This document shows positions 35,517-44,378 of a DNA stretch of 64,000 bases, in pieces. How positions within the stretch are numbered: the first letter of the stretch is position 1; each line of letters opens with the position of its first letter. Where the stretch lies: positions 372,001 through 436,000 of the forward strand of contig JBMNFR010000001.1 in assembly GCA_050949415.1 (NCBI GenBank), given 5' to 3'. The stretch is from JAAZKI01 sp012799905 (GTDB taxonomy: Bacteria; Verrucomicrobiota; Lentisphaeria; Oligosphaerales; Oligosphaeraceae). The translations under genes and the position numbers were made by a program. Below the pieces are notes generated by a model. It saw nothing but the letters and a program-made list of their open reading frames with translations. It searched no databases and was not told the DNA's origin.

Positions 35517-38500
35517 TCAGAACTCTTCCCGGGTTATGCCGCTGAAGACGTCGCTCCATGGTCCAGCCTTGCCGGCTTTGTTCACAGCGCGAACCCGATA
35601 ATAATAGACCGTATGCGTTTTCAACCCGGTGTCTTCATAGCGCGCGTTCCGGTAGATGCCCGGCTCGACAGCCGCCAGAAAAGTCGATTTGCCAGGGCGG
35701 AATCCAGGTTTTCTGCTGCGATGCAGCTCATAATGCGAGAGATCGCTTTCCGTGTTCTGGCCCCAAAGCAGATACAGCTGCCCGGGCTTTTCCCCGCAGG
35801 CAGCGCATGGAGTCGTAATCAGTCCGGTGTAAACCGCGCCAAGAGGTGCGGGGCAATCGCCATGGTCAACGCTTTCCTCTGGACGAGCCGTCACCTTCCA
35901 GCCCGGCCCAGCGAGAAGCCAGGTGCAATACCCAAATGGCAGGCATGTTTCCAACGCTGACGTGGGGCGCTCATCCACGGTGACAGGACAGGGATTTGCC
36001 TTCCCCTGGAAATGAGAGCGCAAACGCGGCATCGGGATTTCCTGACCGTGAGTCTCAAGCAAACGCACTATGACTCCGCGACCGTCATCCGACCGCTTCA
36101 AAGCCAGCAGACGCATGTTATCTGCCGAGCACCCCAGCAGAGATTGACGACCAGGGAGCGTCCCTTTATGCGCTTGGACCCGCACTGAAAGAAGAGGATT
36201 GGCCAAACGCTCCGCCATCCGGGCGACGTTCGCGGCAATGTGGTCTCCCGGGTAAGATACGATGGTATAACGGAAGACGAAATTGACGTGGCTGCCGCCG
36301 GGTGTGTGCATCTGGAGCCAGTCATTGCAGATATAGGAGAAAATGGCTGAGCCTGATTCCGGATGGCCGTAGTCGGTCTTGTCCGGATGAATGCGCCCGA
36401 ATTCCACCAAGTGACTGTCTAATTGAAGCAGCGCCACGCCGTATTTTTCATTTTCCACGCAACTCCATTCGCGTCCTGCCAGATACGTGTCAGTGCCATG
36501 GCCAGTCTGGTCAAGTCCTGGCGAAGCCTTGCATCCATTCAAATGGACGATGCGCTTCGCATCCTCCACCAAAAACGGAAACGCATAATAACCATAGCGG
36601 TAATAGCGGTTGCGGTTGACTAAACCACGGACATGGGAAAGTTCATTGCAGATATCAATGCGTTTTTCCCAGTTGGGCAGGCGAACGGTCTGCACAATGG
36701 CCGCACCAGAGACCGGCTCAGCCATTTCAGCGCGAACAATGATTTCCTCAGCACTCGTCTCAACCGTAAAAACGGCTCGCCCGGGCGACGCAAAACTCCG
36801 GTGGTTGTCCTCGGTAAAGACGAATTCATTGGCATGATAAGGCGAGGCGGCGTCGAGAATCGAGCGTTGCAGCTGCTTGTCGAAAATTTCGCCGATTGAG
36901 CCATTTTCCGTAAACTCCAGGCGGTAGAAACTGTTTTCAATCAATGGCGGGTCAGGAACTGCCTGCGGCGTGACTTTATCCATGACAAGTTCGCGTTCAG
37001 GAACCAGTTGCCAGCCAAAGGAAGGCACTTCCGGACTCAGCTTCCGCCCTGCGCCGCCAGAGCCGGAAAGCAATTCACGACGGGCGAACATAGTTGGATT
37101 GAAGAGGAGCACGGAATCCTCTGGCGTATCAATCTTTTCCGCCAGTGCGCGCAGTGCTGCGGCCGCTTCGGTTTCCGCCGTCTCACGAGCCTTAGCAATC
37201 CAATCACGGTGCTGCATCCAGGTTTCATACACTCGCCGGCCCTGGTAGCCGCTAGTTCCATAGGAATGCTCGTCATTCCAAATCAGCGCATCCCAAGCGC
37301 GCTGGAAAATGATGGCCGGATACGTGTAGTCAGCGCCACACAGGCAGGCGACAGTGGCAATCTTCTCGGCCGTCGGCAACAAGCGGTCTGCGGCAAACTT
37401 CTCAGCGAGAAGTTCTGGCGTGGCCACTGGATGCTGATACCAGCCACCGGTGATGTCACCGCGTAAAACCGGAATGTGCGTGTCCCATTGTGCCCGAATG
37501 CGGTCGAAAGGTTCGTCGAATTTTCCGACCAGGCGCAAAGTCGGAAATTGCCAGATTTTATTCCACTCGACGACAAAATCGAGGAAGGCGGCACTCGGTT
37601 CTTGGTCGTCGTTGTAATTGCCAAAGAGCCACACATCATACGGATAGCGTCGCTCAAGCTTCGGAAGCATGACGCCCATCCTTGACGCCACATTCTCCAG
37701 TGTGGTTGACATGGAATCTCTCATTTTGGTGTAAATACCGAATTCACTGCCGCCCCAGCCGTACTGCGTGCTGGCCCAAACCAGCAGACGGCTCTGCTCG
37801 TCCGCGCCCTGCCAGTAGAACACCATTGGCAGGGACGAATCGTAGCGGACGTCGATTCTGGCGCCGCCACCGCCCGCAGCCGGATTCCAAGTCCGCCCCA
37901 TTTTCGTATAGTCTGGCTGAAATATCGTCGAAGGCAGTGGATTCCATTGGTTCGGCGCAAAGAAAATATTGCGAATTCCGGCAGAGGCATACGGATTCAC
38001 CATGGCCCAGCTCATGCCATTGTTGTCAATCATAGTCATGGTGGAACTACGGATTTTCCAGTCTTCTTCCAGACGCTTCCTGGAGTAGGACGAACGGCAC
38101 ATTTCCTCCAGGCCGTAAACCTGCGTATGATTTCCCGCCGCGCCGCAGCCAACGGCAATCGTTCCCTGGTTGATGTAGTCCCGCACCACTCTCTGCGCAG
38201 CGCGGCGTCCGCGGTCGGCACCGTAATTGCCCCAGACCCACGTCCCTTCAAGCGCATAGCGATAGCGGTTTTCCTCTGGGCGATCCGCCGTCTTCTTTGC
38301 CAGCTCCATCGCCATCTCCAAAAAGCGCGAGCTGTTGTAGCGCTGAATGTACGGCGAATTATGCAGTCCGATATCAGTATGCGAGGACACCACGGCATAA
38401 AAAGTCCAATTCCGGGGAACCTCCCAGAGGCACTCATACTCTGCTACTAAGCGCCCCTCCGCATCCGTCAAACGCCAGCATGATTGTTCCGCTTGGCGAG

Positions 38501-38705
38501 CCGCAGGGAACAGATGCGAACAGACGTACACGCCCGACTGCACCGGAAATTCCATGTTGTCCGCCAGCGTCACGCCTCCGCGTGTCGCACTCAAGTAAAG
38601 ATATCCAGTGAAGTCGGATTCACAGATAAAGTCAACGCGCTGCTTTTCGGACTCTGCACGCGGAATCATCGAGAGTGGCTGAACATGGAAGCGAACGATG
38701 TTCAT
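35517..38705 (-). CDS. GH38-like alpha-mannosidase with C-terminal fibronectin III domain
   Basis: 1062 residues, no signal peptide. AVVSSHTDIGLHNS (H109, D111) is the metal-binding HxDxG-type start of a GH38 catalytic domain. Later RAWDALIWNDEHSYG resembles the WE…FHD segment, and the C-terminal beta-domain continues through YYRYGYYAFPF. About the last 95 residues are a fibronectin III domain (SDLSHYELHRSRKPGF … YYYRVRAVNKAGKAGPWSDVF). The catalytic nucleophile was not assigned. It acts probably on mannose- or rhamnose-like alpha-glycosides, and overlaps the SDR gene by ATGA, so the two are co-translated. Confidence 0.65.
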   Translation of the reverse strand: MNIVRFHVQPLSMIPRAESEKQRVDFICESDFTGYLYLSATRGGVTLADNMEFPVQSGVYVCSHLFPAARQAEQSCWRLTDAEGRLVAEYECLWEVPRNWTFYAVVSSHTDIGLHNSPYIQRYNSSRFLEMAMELAKKTADRPEENRYRYALEGTWVWGNYGADRGRRAAQRVVRDYINQGTIAVGCGAAGNHTQVYGLEEMCRSSYSRKRLEEDWKIRSSTMTMIDNNGMSWAMVNPYASAGIRNIFFAPNQWNPLPSTIFQPDYTKMGRTWNPAAGGGGARIDVRYDSSLPMVFYWQGADEQSRLLVWASTQYGWGGSEFGIYTKMRDSMSTTLENVASRMGVMLPKLERRYPYDVWLFGNYNDDQEPSAAFLDFVVEWNKIWQFPTLRLVGKFDEPFDRIRAQWDTHIPVLRGDITGGWYQHPVATPELLAEKFAADRLLPTAEKIATVACLCGADYTYPAIIFQRAWDALIWNDEHSYGTSGYQGRRVYETWMQHRDWIAKARETAETEAAAALRALAEKIDTPEDSVLLFNPTMFARRELLSGSGGAGRKLSPEVPSFGWQLVPERELVMDKVTPQAVPDPPLIENSFYRLEFTENGSIGEIFDKQLQRSILDAASPYHANEFVFTEDNHRSFASPGRAVFTVETSAEEIIVRAEMAEPVSGAAIVQTVRLPNWEKRIDICNELSHVRGLVNRNRYYRYGYYAFPFLVEDAKRIVHLNGCKASPGLDQTGHGTDTYLAGREWSCVENEKYGVALLQLDSHLVEFGRIHPDKTDYGHPESGSAIFSYICNDWLQMHTPGGSHVNFVFRYTIVSYPGDHIAANVARMAERLANPLLSVRVQAHKGTLPGRQSLLGCSADNMRLLALKRSDDGRGVIVRLLETHGQEIPMPRLRSHFQGKANPCPVTVDERPTSALETCLPFGYCTWLLAGPGWKVTARPEESVDHGDCPAPLGAVYTGLITTPCAACGEKPGQLYLLWGQNTESDLSHYELHRSRKPGFRPGKSTFLAAVEPGIYRNARYEDTGLKTHTVYYYRVRAVNKAGKAGPWSDVFSGITREEF

Positions 38706-39523
38706 ATTGACGCCTCGGCGTTTGTATTGTACAGCTCTTGCCGTCCCATCTGGCTGGTTGGGCCGAGCATCCTTCCGCCGTCAACCAGGATATCCATCCC
38801 TGTGATATACGATGCTGCTTCGGAAGCCAAAAATGCAATTGTCTCCGCGACATCCATTGGCACGCCGGTGTGCCCAAGCCAGTTGCCATCTGTTGGACGC
38901 ACTGCGCATTCCTGCGGCAACCTTCCTGAGCTGTCTGGCCGCATACGCCCGATGAGACCTGGGGAAACGCAGTTCACCGTAATCCCAGCGTAGCCAACCT
39001 CCATCGCCAATGCCTTGGAAAAGCCGACTATGCCAGCTTTGGCAGCGGAGTAGTCCACTCGACAGGGAAGGCCATTGGCTGCTATCGACGCCAAATTGAT
39101 AATCCGACCATATCTTGCAGCGAGCATATATTTAAGAACAGCATGGACGCAGCGCATCGTCCCACCAAGATTCAGCTGCAAAACCCATTCCCAGGTCGCT
39201 TCCTCAGCCTCGCAAAAATCCGTTATCTTGCCCAAAAGCGCTGCCGAGCCACCAGCATTGTTGACGAGGACGTCTATTCGCCCAGTTTGGGCAAAGACCC
39301 CATCCACGACCGCCGCGATTTCAGACGCATTGCTCATCACATCGAGTTGCAGGGGCATTGCCCCCGTCCCAGCGTCGTTCAACTCCTCAGCCACTGCCTT
39401 TGCCCGCTCCAAGGTGATATCTGTGACCACCACGTAGAATCCATCTCGCGCTAAGGTTCTGCAAGTCGCCAGGCCAATTCCGCCTCCTGCGCCAGTCACC
39501 AGGGCCACACGCTGCTCAAACAT
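38702..39523 (-). CDS. SDR-family oxidoreductase
   Basis: 273 residues of classical short-chain dehydrogenase. TGAGGGIGLA is the Rossmann glycine motif, NNAGG follows, then INLASIAANG and DYSAAKAG hold the catalytic Ser-Tyr-Lys, and CVSPGLI and GMDILVDGG end the fold. It is coupled by ATGA to the GH38-like gene, so it may oxidise or reduce the sugar it releases or an aglycone. NAD(H) versus NADP(H) was not determined. Confidence 0.9.
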   Translation of the reverse strand: MFEQRVALVTGAGGGIGLATCRTLARDGFYVVVTDITLERAKAVAEELNDAGTGAMPLQLDVMSNASEIAAVVDGVFAQTGRIDVLVNNAGGSAALLGKITDFCEAEEATWEWVLQLNLGGTMRCVHAVLKYMLAARYGRIINLASIAANGLPCRVDYSAAKAGIVGFSKALAMEVGYAGITVNCVSPGLIGRMRPDSSGRLPQECAVRPTDGNWLGHTGVPMDVAETIAFLASEAASYITGMDILVDGGRMLGPTSQMGRQELYNTNAEASI

Positions 39524-39574
39524 GGCTTACGTTCCTTCCTTTGCCATGGGGCTTGGTTGAAATGCTACGGCGTT

Positions 39575-40675
39575 TCAGTCGCCTGCTTGCTCCAGAATCT
39601 CCTGCATGAGTCGATACGCTTCATCCACTTGTCTATCGGTCAAGCTTTGCAGCATTTCCAGCGCTTCTTCCCGCTTATTGCTTGCCAGCAATTCCCTCGC
39701 TGCATCTAACGTCGCCTTGTATTCCTCGCGAAACTTCTCTTCCAAGGGAAGGTACTTGTCTCTTAGCATCATTTTATCTACGTCTTTGCGCTTGAGCTTA
39801 TAGGCAAGCTTGCCAAAATCCTCGTTTTTCAATACTGCCGGAATTTTTTTAATGCCTGTTGGAATCGGTATGGACACTGCATAGCAAGTTGGGCCAGGTA
39901 TTATATTCAAAGTGCCCAGCACATCTGGGTACTCTGCGTCCGGAAAATAGTCTGAGGCGCATACGGTGGCGTTTCTAAAGGGGCACATATCAGGATATTT
40001 TTCATCATGGAAACGAGCCACGTCAACAGAATCAGCAAGACTGATTTTGTCATGCTCCTTCATCTTTTCGATGAATTGCCCCATCGTGACTTGAAGCCGC
40101 GTAGCTGACTTCACAGCGCCGTCCGTCGTACCTCTGGAAAGATATGCCATTTCGGGAAAAATAAAATGGTTGGTGTGCACGGCAATGCCTGCGGCTATTA
40201 TCCGGTATGCAATATGCTTGGGCGATATTTCAACGATAGCCGCTTCCTTAGGGTCACAAAGAAGGTATGTCTCTGACTTGGGATTGCTGCCATCCTGGGT
40301 CATTTCAGTCAGCTTTTCCAAGGCTTCTTGCACGGTTGCGCAATGAAAAGCGACTTTCGTCATAGTGCCGCCTACGTTCAGCACCGTCTCCTCATCTTCA
40401 GGATAATCCGCAGTCTTGGGCAAGGATGTGTCAGCCATTCCCAACCCCTTCTCATTAAACAGCATATAGGGGCTGAACGCCAGCGCTCTATATTTCCCAC
40501 CACGCGCAGTAGCATGCTTCAAGGTCACTGGTATTTCTTTTCCCTCTCCCCAGTCCCGCGTCTTATGAATGAATAGTTTCCCGTTGGCGCTAATATCAGG
40601 CGCAGCAACCCACGCCGTACATGCCATAAGGTCCACCGTGATTGCAGTAGTAATAACAGTCATGGCTTTTTTCAT
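39575..40675 (-). CDS. C45-type Ntn hydrolase (acyl-CoA:6-APA acyltransferase-like)
   Basis: 366 residues. ACTAWVAAPDISANGKLFIHKTRDW has the Cys-Thr start and the ADGk…(G/H)K…DW pattern of penicillin-acyltransferase/choloylglycine-like N-terminal nucleophile hydrolases, and HTNHF follows further in. The leader of 18 residues would be removed by cleavage before Cys19. LMAC could also serve as a lipobox, so a lipoprotein is possible. A helical charged C-terminal extension (about 80 residues) is unusual. Substrate unknown: an N-acyl or peptide amide. The start is at 40675 with a weak SD; its promoter must lie in the next gap. Confidence 0.65.
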   Translation of the reverse strand: MKKAMTVITTAITVDLMACTAWVAAPDISANGKLFIHKTRDWGEGKEIPVTLKHATARGGKYRALAFSPYMLFNEKGLGMADTSLPKTADYPEDEETVLNVGGTMTKVAFHCATVQEALEKLTEMTQDGSNPKSETYLLCDPKEAAIVEISPKHIAYRIIAAGIAVHTNHFIFPEMAYLSRGTTDGAVKSATRLQVTMGQFIEKMKEHDKISLADSVDVARFHDEKYPDMCPFRNATVCASDYFPDAEYPDVLGTLNIIPGPTCYAVSIPIPTGIKKIPAVLKNEDFGKLAYKLKRKDVDKMMLRDKYLPLEEKFREEYKATLDAARELLASNKREEALEMLQSLTDRQVDEAYRLMQEILEQAGD

Positions 40676-40722
40676 TGCTCGCTTAGTTCTTTAGTTGGCA
40701 AAACGTTACGATAGTTAAGGAG

Positions 40723-40762
40723 AAAAAAAGCCCTCGAGACCGATGGCGGGCTTGAGGGCTGA
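40723..40762 (-). terminator. Rho-independent terminator
   Basis: On the minus strand AGCCCTC … GAGGGCT with an 18-nt loop is followed by TTTTTTT. It ends transcription coming from the DUF1828 side before the C45-type gene, unless it acts as an attenuator in the leader of that gene. Confidence 0.7.
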
Positions 40763-41001
40763 GAAAATTAAGATTCTTCCCGGATTGCGAAGCGCATAAT
40801 TCATTCTCTACGATAGAGTAGAAAGTCATTATCCCACCATCAGCAGTATTGGGGAACTGTGCAGGCCATGTAATGAAGCACACTGGCGTGGCCAAAAATC
40901 CGACGACACGCTAATGAACATAGATTTTTTAGAAGCCACCTCTAAACTCTGCACCACCAAAAGAATCTGGTATATACCTAAACCAGTATAAACTAATTAA
41001 G
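40763..41001. other. AT-rich intergenic stretch
   Basis: No believable gene. A short imperfect palindrome CTCTACGATAGAGTAGAA lies at 40806, and a related one (TTTATCGTAGAGTAGAA) at about 41980 on the far side of the DUF1828 gene. Confidence 0.4.
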
Positions 41002-41784
41002 TTACGCGACAAGCTTTTCCCTGGATTCGGGGAGATGTCTTTCATCCCAAAGAATTACATCGGCAGCCTTGCTTTTCAGTGCATTAATATATTCCTGTCT
41101 TAAATCTTTATCGACATTATTGACTATAGCTAGGCCTTTCAATTGCTTCCCGGAAATTCTTTCGCGGAATGGCTTAACATCATTCCAGCTAAAAAGGAAA
41201 TTAGGGACATTGATTTTGTTCAGGGAGTTGAATGATTTGATAACGATTTCTTTTTCACGTCCTGCGATTTGAAAGTCAAAGGCGAATTCAATTCCAGTAG
41301 TCCCTTTGGCTATGAATTGCGGCGTGTAAATGATTCCCTGCTCATCAAGAAATTTTTTTACGTCTTCTCTGAATAAGGAAGAAACATTCGTGCTGGACAG
41401 CATTGCCATGTCAGATATTTCAATGATTGCAGATAGCAGGTTAAGTTTTTTTTGATTGAAGTCTTTTTCAAAACCGCTGACTTGCAGTTCGTTATTCTCA
41501 TTGACAACGCCATAGTTCAGTAGGATCGCATCGAAATGTTCCTTGCGTTTTGCAGACCGCGTGATGTTGACTCCAGCCAAATCAAGGTTATACAGTGTTT
41601 GACCGTCATCAGACAAAATCATTTTGCCATCCGTGAGCTTTGCGAATATTTCAATGGGATCGTTGAACATTCCGGTAAACGGGGTGGTTATCGTCGTCCA
41701 TCCGGAAAGCACATCTGGCTGGATTGCGGTTTTTTCACGCAACCAGTCATAATACATTTTGATGTTGTCTTCAACCCATTTCAT
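41002..41784 (-). CDS. DUF1828 (with DUF1829-like C-terminal part) protein
   Basis: 260 residues of AT-rich sequence unlike the GC-rich neighbours. GWTTITTPFTGMFNDPIEIFAKLTDGKMILSDDGQTLYNL has the TPF…D…I…LSDDGxTL pattern of DUF1828; the second half (FAFDFQIAGREKEIVIKSFNS) corresponds to DUF1829, a nuclease-like beta-sheet region by fold resemblance only. Function unknown. Such genes usually turn up on mobile or accessory DNA, and this one lies next to the 3' end of tRNA-Pro. Between 41785 and 42060 no gene is seen. Confidence 0.7.
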   Translation of the reverse strand: MKWVEDNIKMYYDWLREKTAIQPDVLSGWTTITTPFTGMFNDPIEIFAKLTDGKMILSDDGQTLYNLDLAGVNITRSAKRKEHFDAILLNYGVVNENNELQVSGFEKDFNQKKLNLLSAIIEISDMAMLSSTNVSSLFREDVKKFLDEQGIIYTPQFIAKGTTGIEFAFDFQIAGREKEIVIKSFNSLNKINVPNFLFSWNDVKPFRERISGKQLKGLAIVNNVDKDLRQEYINALKSKAADVILWDERHLPESREKLVA

Positions 41785-42060
41785 AGTAGCAATACGTTAA
41801 AGGTAATGTGAGTTTGCAGGTTTATCACCTTGGCTATAGTTATAACCACTAACCTTAATCTGGAGACTTTCAGGATGCTATCGCTCGCTTTACCATAATC
41901 AAGTAATCACAGGTTTCAAACATGTCTCCTCGGAATACAAGGGGCTACCCGGTTTTGTGAGAAGAATTAAGTTTTACTCTTTATCGTAGAGTAGAAGGAA
42001 CTTTGAAAGCTGTAGAATGAGCACCTTTAACTGCCGCTATTTACGACAGTTATGCGGAAC

Positions 42061-42099
42061 AAAAAGCCTGTCAAGAGAGTTGGTCTTGACAGGCTTCTA
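42061..42099 (-). terminator. Terminator of the tRNA-Pro transcript
   Basis: On the minus strand AAGCCTGTCAAGA and TCTTGACAGGCTT form a perfect 13-bp stem with a 7-nt loop, then TTTTT. It lies about 10 nt beyond the tRNA 3' end. Confidence 0.9.
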
Positions 42100-42108
42100 G
42101 TAAGTAAA

Positions 42109-42187
42109 TGGTCGGGGCGGAGGGATTCGAACCCCCGACCTAGTGGTCCCAAACCACTCGCGCTAAACCAGACTGCGCTACGCCCCG
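42109..42187 (-). tRNA. tRNA-Pro (anticodon UGG), CCA encoded
   Basis: The acceptor arm CGGGGCG pairs with CGCCCCG, discriminator A, and CCA is encoded. The anticodon arm AGTGG-TTTGGGA-CCACT places UGG at 34-36. The T arm GGGGGTTCGAATCCCTC is standard. All four arms fold. Confidence 0.95.
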
Positions 42188-42339
42188 GTGGAAAACAATC
42201 CCTCTAATATAAAGGAACATTCGTGCTTAGCAAGCAGCGCAGACTCATTTCTGCAACGGGAAACAAAGAATTTTGACACGCAATCACAGAGCCTGTCTCG
42301 CAAGGCTCCGGACGTTTCTTCTCCTTCCTGACGTCCAGG

Positions 42340-44130
42340 TCAGTCTTCCTGCGGGCGCTGGGCCTCGCTCTTGAAGAGGATTTCGTGGATTTCGACCTCA
42401 TCGAACCAAACGGTTTGCTCAGGGGCACCGGCGCTGTTCATGCCCAGCATGACGGACAAGTAAGCCGTTTTTTCCGGGATGTCATGCACGACGATAGTCG
42501 CCCGCCGCCAGCCTTTATCAAGGTCTTCGCTAAAGGGCACGGCGAAATTGCGCAATTGATTGCACCAGACGCCCTTCTGATTGCGCCAGGCAATGCCGCA
42601 GGTCGCCCCGGCGCCGGCCTGCGTCTTGGCCAAGGCGCAAACCACATAGACGCTGTTCGGGTTGATCTTGACCGCCTGGTGGATGACTCCACCATTGGTC
42701 GCTACCGCCTGCATGGCGTGGCGTCCGTCATAGCCCTCGCCCGCCGCCAACCGGAAACTGCCCTTGGAATGCTTTGGCTGCCAAGTCTCCCAATTCGGTA
42801 CCTTGTCCAGCACCACTGAATCAGGCGCCAAACCCAGCACTGCCGCCTGCTTCGTTTCGGCTTCAAAAGACGAATTAAGCAGCAAATTCCCGCTGCATCG
42901 ACCAGACGCGAATTGCTGCAACGCAAAGTCATGGGGTGCGCGGGCATAGTTGATCGCGTCTTCAATGCCTGGCAAGGCCTGGCTCCAAAGCGGCCCTGGC
43001 ACCTCGGGATTCTTGTCCAAAGCCTTGCGCTGCCAGCCAAACGGCAACGTGGACGGATACCACAGACGCTGTTCATTCCACGTCCACGCATACTGATCAG
43101 AGAACTCAACCGCAAGGCGCAAGTTGCGTCGAAAGAATTCGATGGCGGTCATATTTTCTTTGGCCATGTCTGCTTGGAAGCAATAAGGCGGCTTCTGGTT
43201 GATGTAACTGTCGAGATAAGTCGCCACGGCTAATGCAGTCTGTTCGCGGAGTTTGCGTTGGTTTTCCGGTGCAACCAAGCGCCGAAAGCGGGTTTCTCGC
43301 TGGGCGCGAAGCCGGTACAGGCTGTCGATGTTGCGTGAGCCATAGCCGTGGGCTTCCATGCCATCGACTATCAACGCTGATGGCGGCAGGGCGTCGTAGA
43401 TGCCGTTGACGAATCCAACCAGCAATCCGGAACGGAAACCCTCCAGGCGCTCAAAAGCCAGCGGCATGCCGTCAGCGGCGCCAAAAGCGAGGTCCAGCCA
43501 AAAGAAGACAAAAAGCGTGATGTCTGGGTATTCATTGGTGATGGCGGTGATGAATTGCCTGCCGCGCGCGCGGGCCTGGTCGTAAGCTTGCGGCCAGGCG
43601 TGTCCGCACCCCGGCCGATATTGCCAAATGCCGTTGTTGCCATAGTCTTCCAGGTCGAAATTGAGTCCCTTTGCGCCGGTGTCTTTCGCTATGGCAGCAA
43701 ACAGGGCGAAGTTGTGGCAGCTGGCATCCCAGTAGGCATCGTCGAAAAGGTCAAACTCGCGTCCATGAAAGGACGGGCCGCTGGTCCGCAAGAAATTATG
43801 GGTCAATTTCTTGAACTTGGTATTCCGCAGGCTCTGCCGGTGCGGCTCAAACCACTCTGCCTTGAACTTGGTACGGCCGAACATCGCGCCTTCAGTACAG
43901 AATTTGGCTCCGTCCAGGTCGTATGTGCCGCCCAACATGCGGATGCCAATGCCATCATACGGCAGATGGGCTTCCACTAAGTCGATGTTCTTCTCCAAAA
44001 AGTCGGGCGTAGGATTGTCCCAGCCGAACTGGATGATTTTTTTCGCAGGTTCGGGCGGCAGGCGCAAAGTCTCGGCTAAGACCGTTCCAACAGACAAAAT
44101 CAAGACCAAAAACATGACTTTGAAAAACAT
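42340..44130 (-). CDS. Secreted TIM-barrel protein with C-terminal CBM4/9-like domain
   Basis: 596 residues, with a signal peptide (FFKVMFLVLILSVGTVLA). The middle reads as a barrel: KGLNFDLEDYGNNGIWQYRPGCGHAW, ITLFVFFWLDLAFGA and FSDQYAWTWNEQRLW, with acidic and aromatic residues that could bind sugar. The last 170 residues (NLLLNSSFEAE…, GRHAMQAVATNGGV…, TVWFDEVEIHEI) are a CBM4/9/22-like carbohydrate-binding domain. The family is not firmly placed; related proteins are common in Lentisphaerota and Planctomycetota. Start at 44130, no clear SD, divergent from the membrane protein operon. Confidence 0.6.
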   Translation of the reverse strand: MFFKVMFLVLILSVGTVLAETLRLPPEPAKKIIQFGWDNPTPDFLEKNIDLVEAHLPYDGIGIRMLGGTYDLDGAKFCTEGAMFGRTKFKAEWFEPHRQSLRNTKFKKLTHNFLRTSGPSFHGREFDLFDDAYWDASCHNFALFAAIAKDTGAKGLNFDLEDYGNNGIWQYRPGCGHAWPQAYDQARARGRQFITAITNEYPDITLFVFFWLDLAFGAADGMPLAFERLEGFRSGLLVGFVNGIYDALPPSALIVDGMEAHGYGSRNIDSLYRLRAQRETRFRRLVAPENQRKLREQTALAVATYLDSYINQKPPYCFQADMAKENMTAIEFFRRNLRLAVEFSDQYAWTWNEQRLWYPSTLPFGWQRKALDKNPEVPGPLWSQALPGIEDAINYARAPHDFALQQFASGRCSGNLLLNSSFEAETKQAAVLGLAPDSVVLDKVPNWETWQPKHSKGSFRLAAGEGYDGRHAMQAVATNGGVIHQAVKINPNSVYVVCALAKTQAGAGATCGIAWRNQKGVWCNQLRNFAVPFSEDLDKGWRRATIVVHDIPEKTAYLSVMLGMNSAGAPEQTVWFDEVEIHEILFKSEAQRPQED

Positions 44131-44378
44131 TGTCTTCTCCTAATATACAGCCGTCTCGGCGATCGCTATCCACCTCTCCGCAAGCAATCGTTACCCTATA
44201 TCTCTGGCAAACGCTTGTCAAATGACGCTTCTTGACTTTCACGCGGACGCAATCGCCGAAAATCAACAACCATTCATATTTTTCCAGATGCAATTCCGCC
44301 AAATAAGTGCTACATTACTTTGACGCCGGGATGATTCGCGTTTTCCAGACATCAACCGTGTTGGAAAAAAGGCAAACA

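Noticed and set aside
40683..40895. A 70-residue minus-strand ORF upstream of the C45-type gene
   Set aside because: Its 3' part is the terminator hairpin, and it shows no SD or homology.
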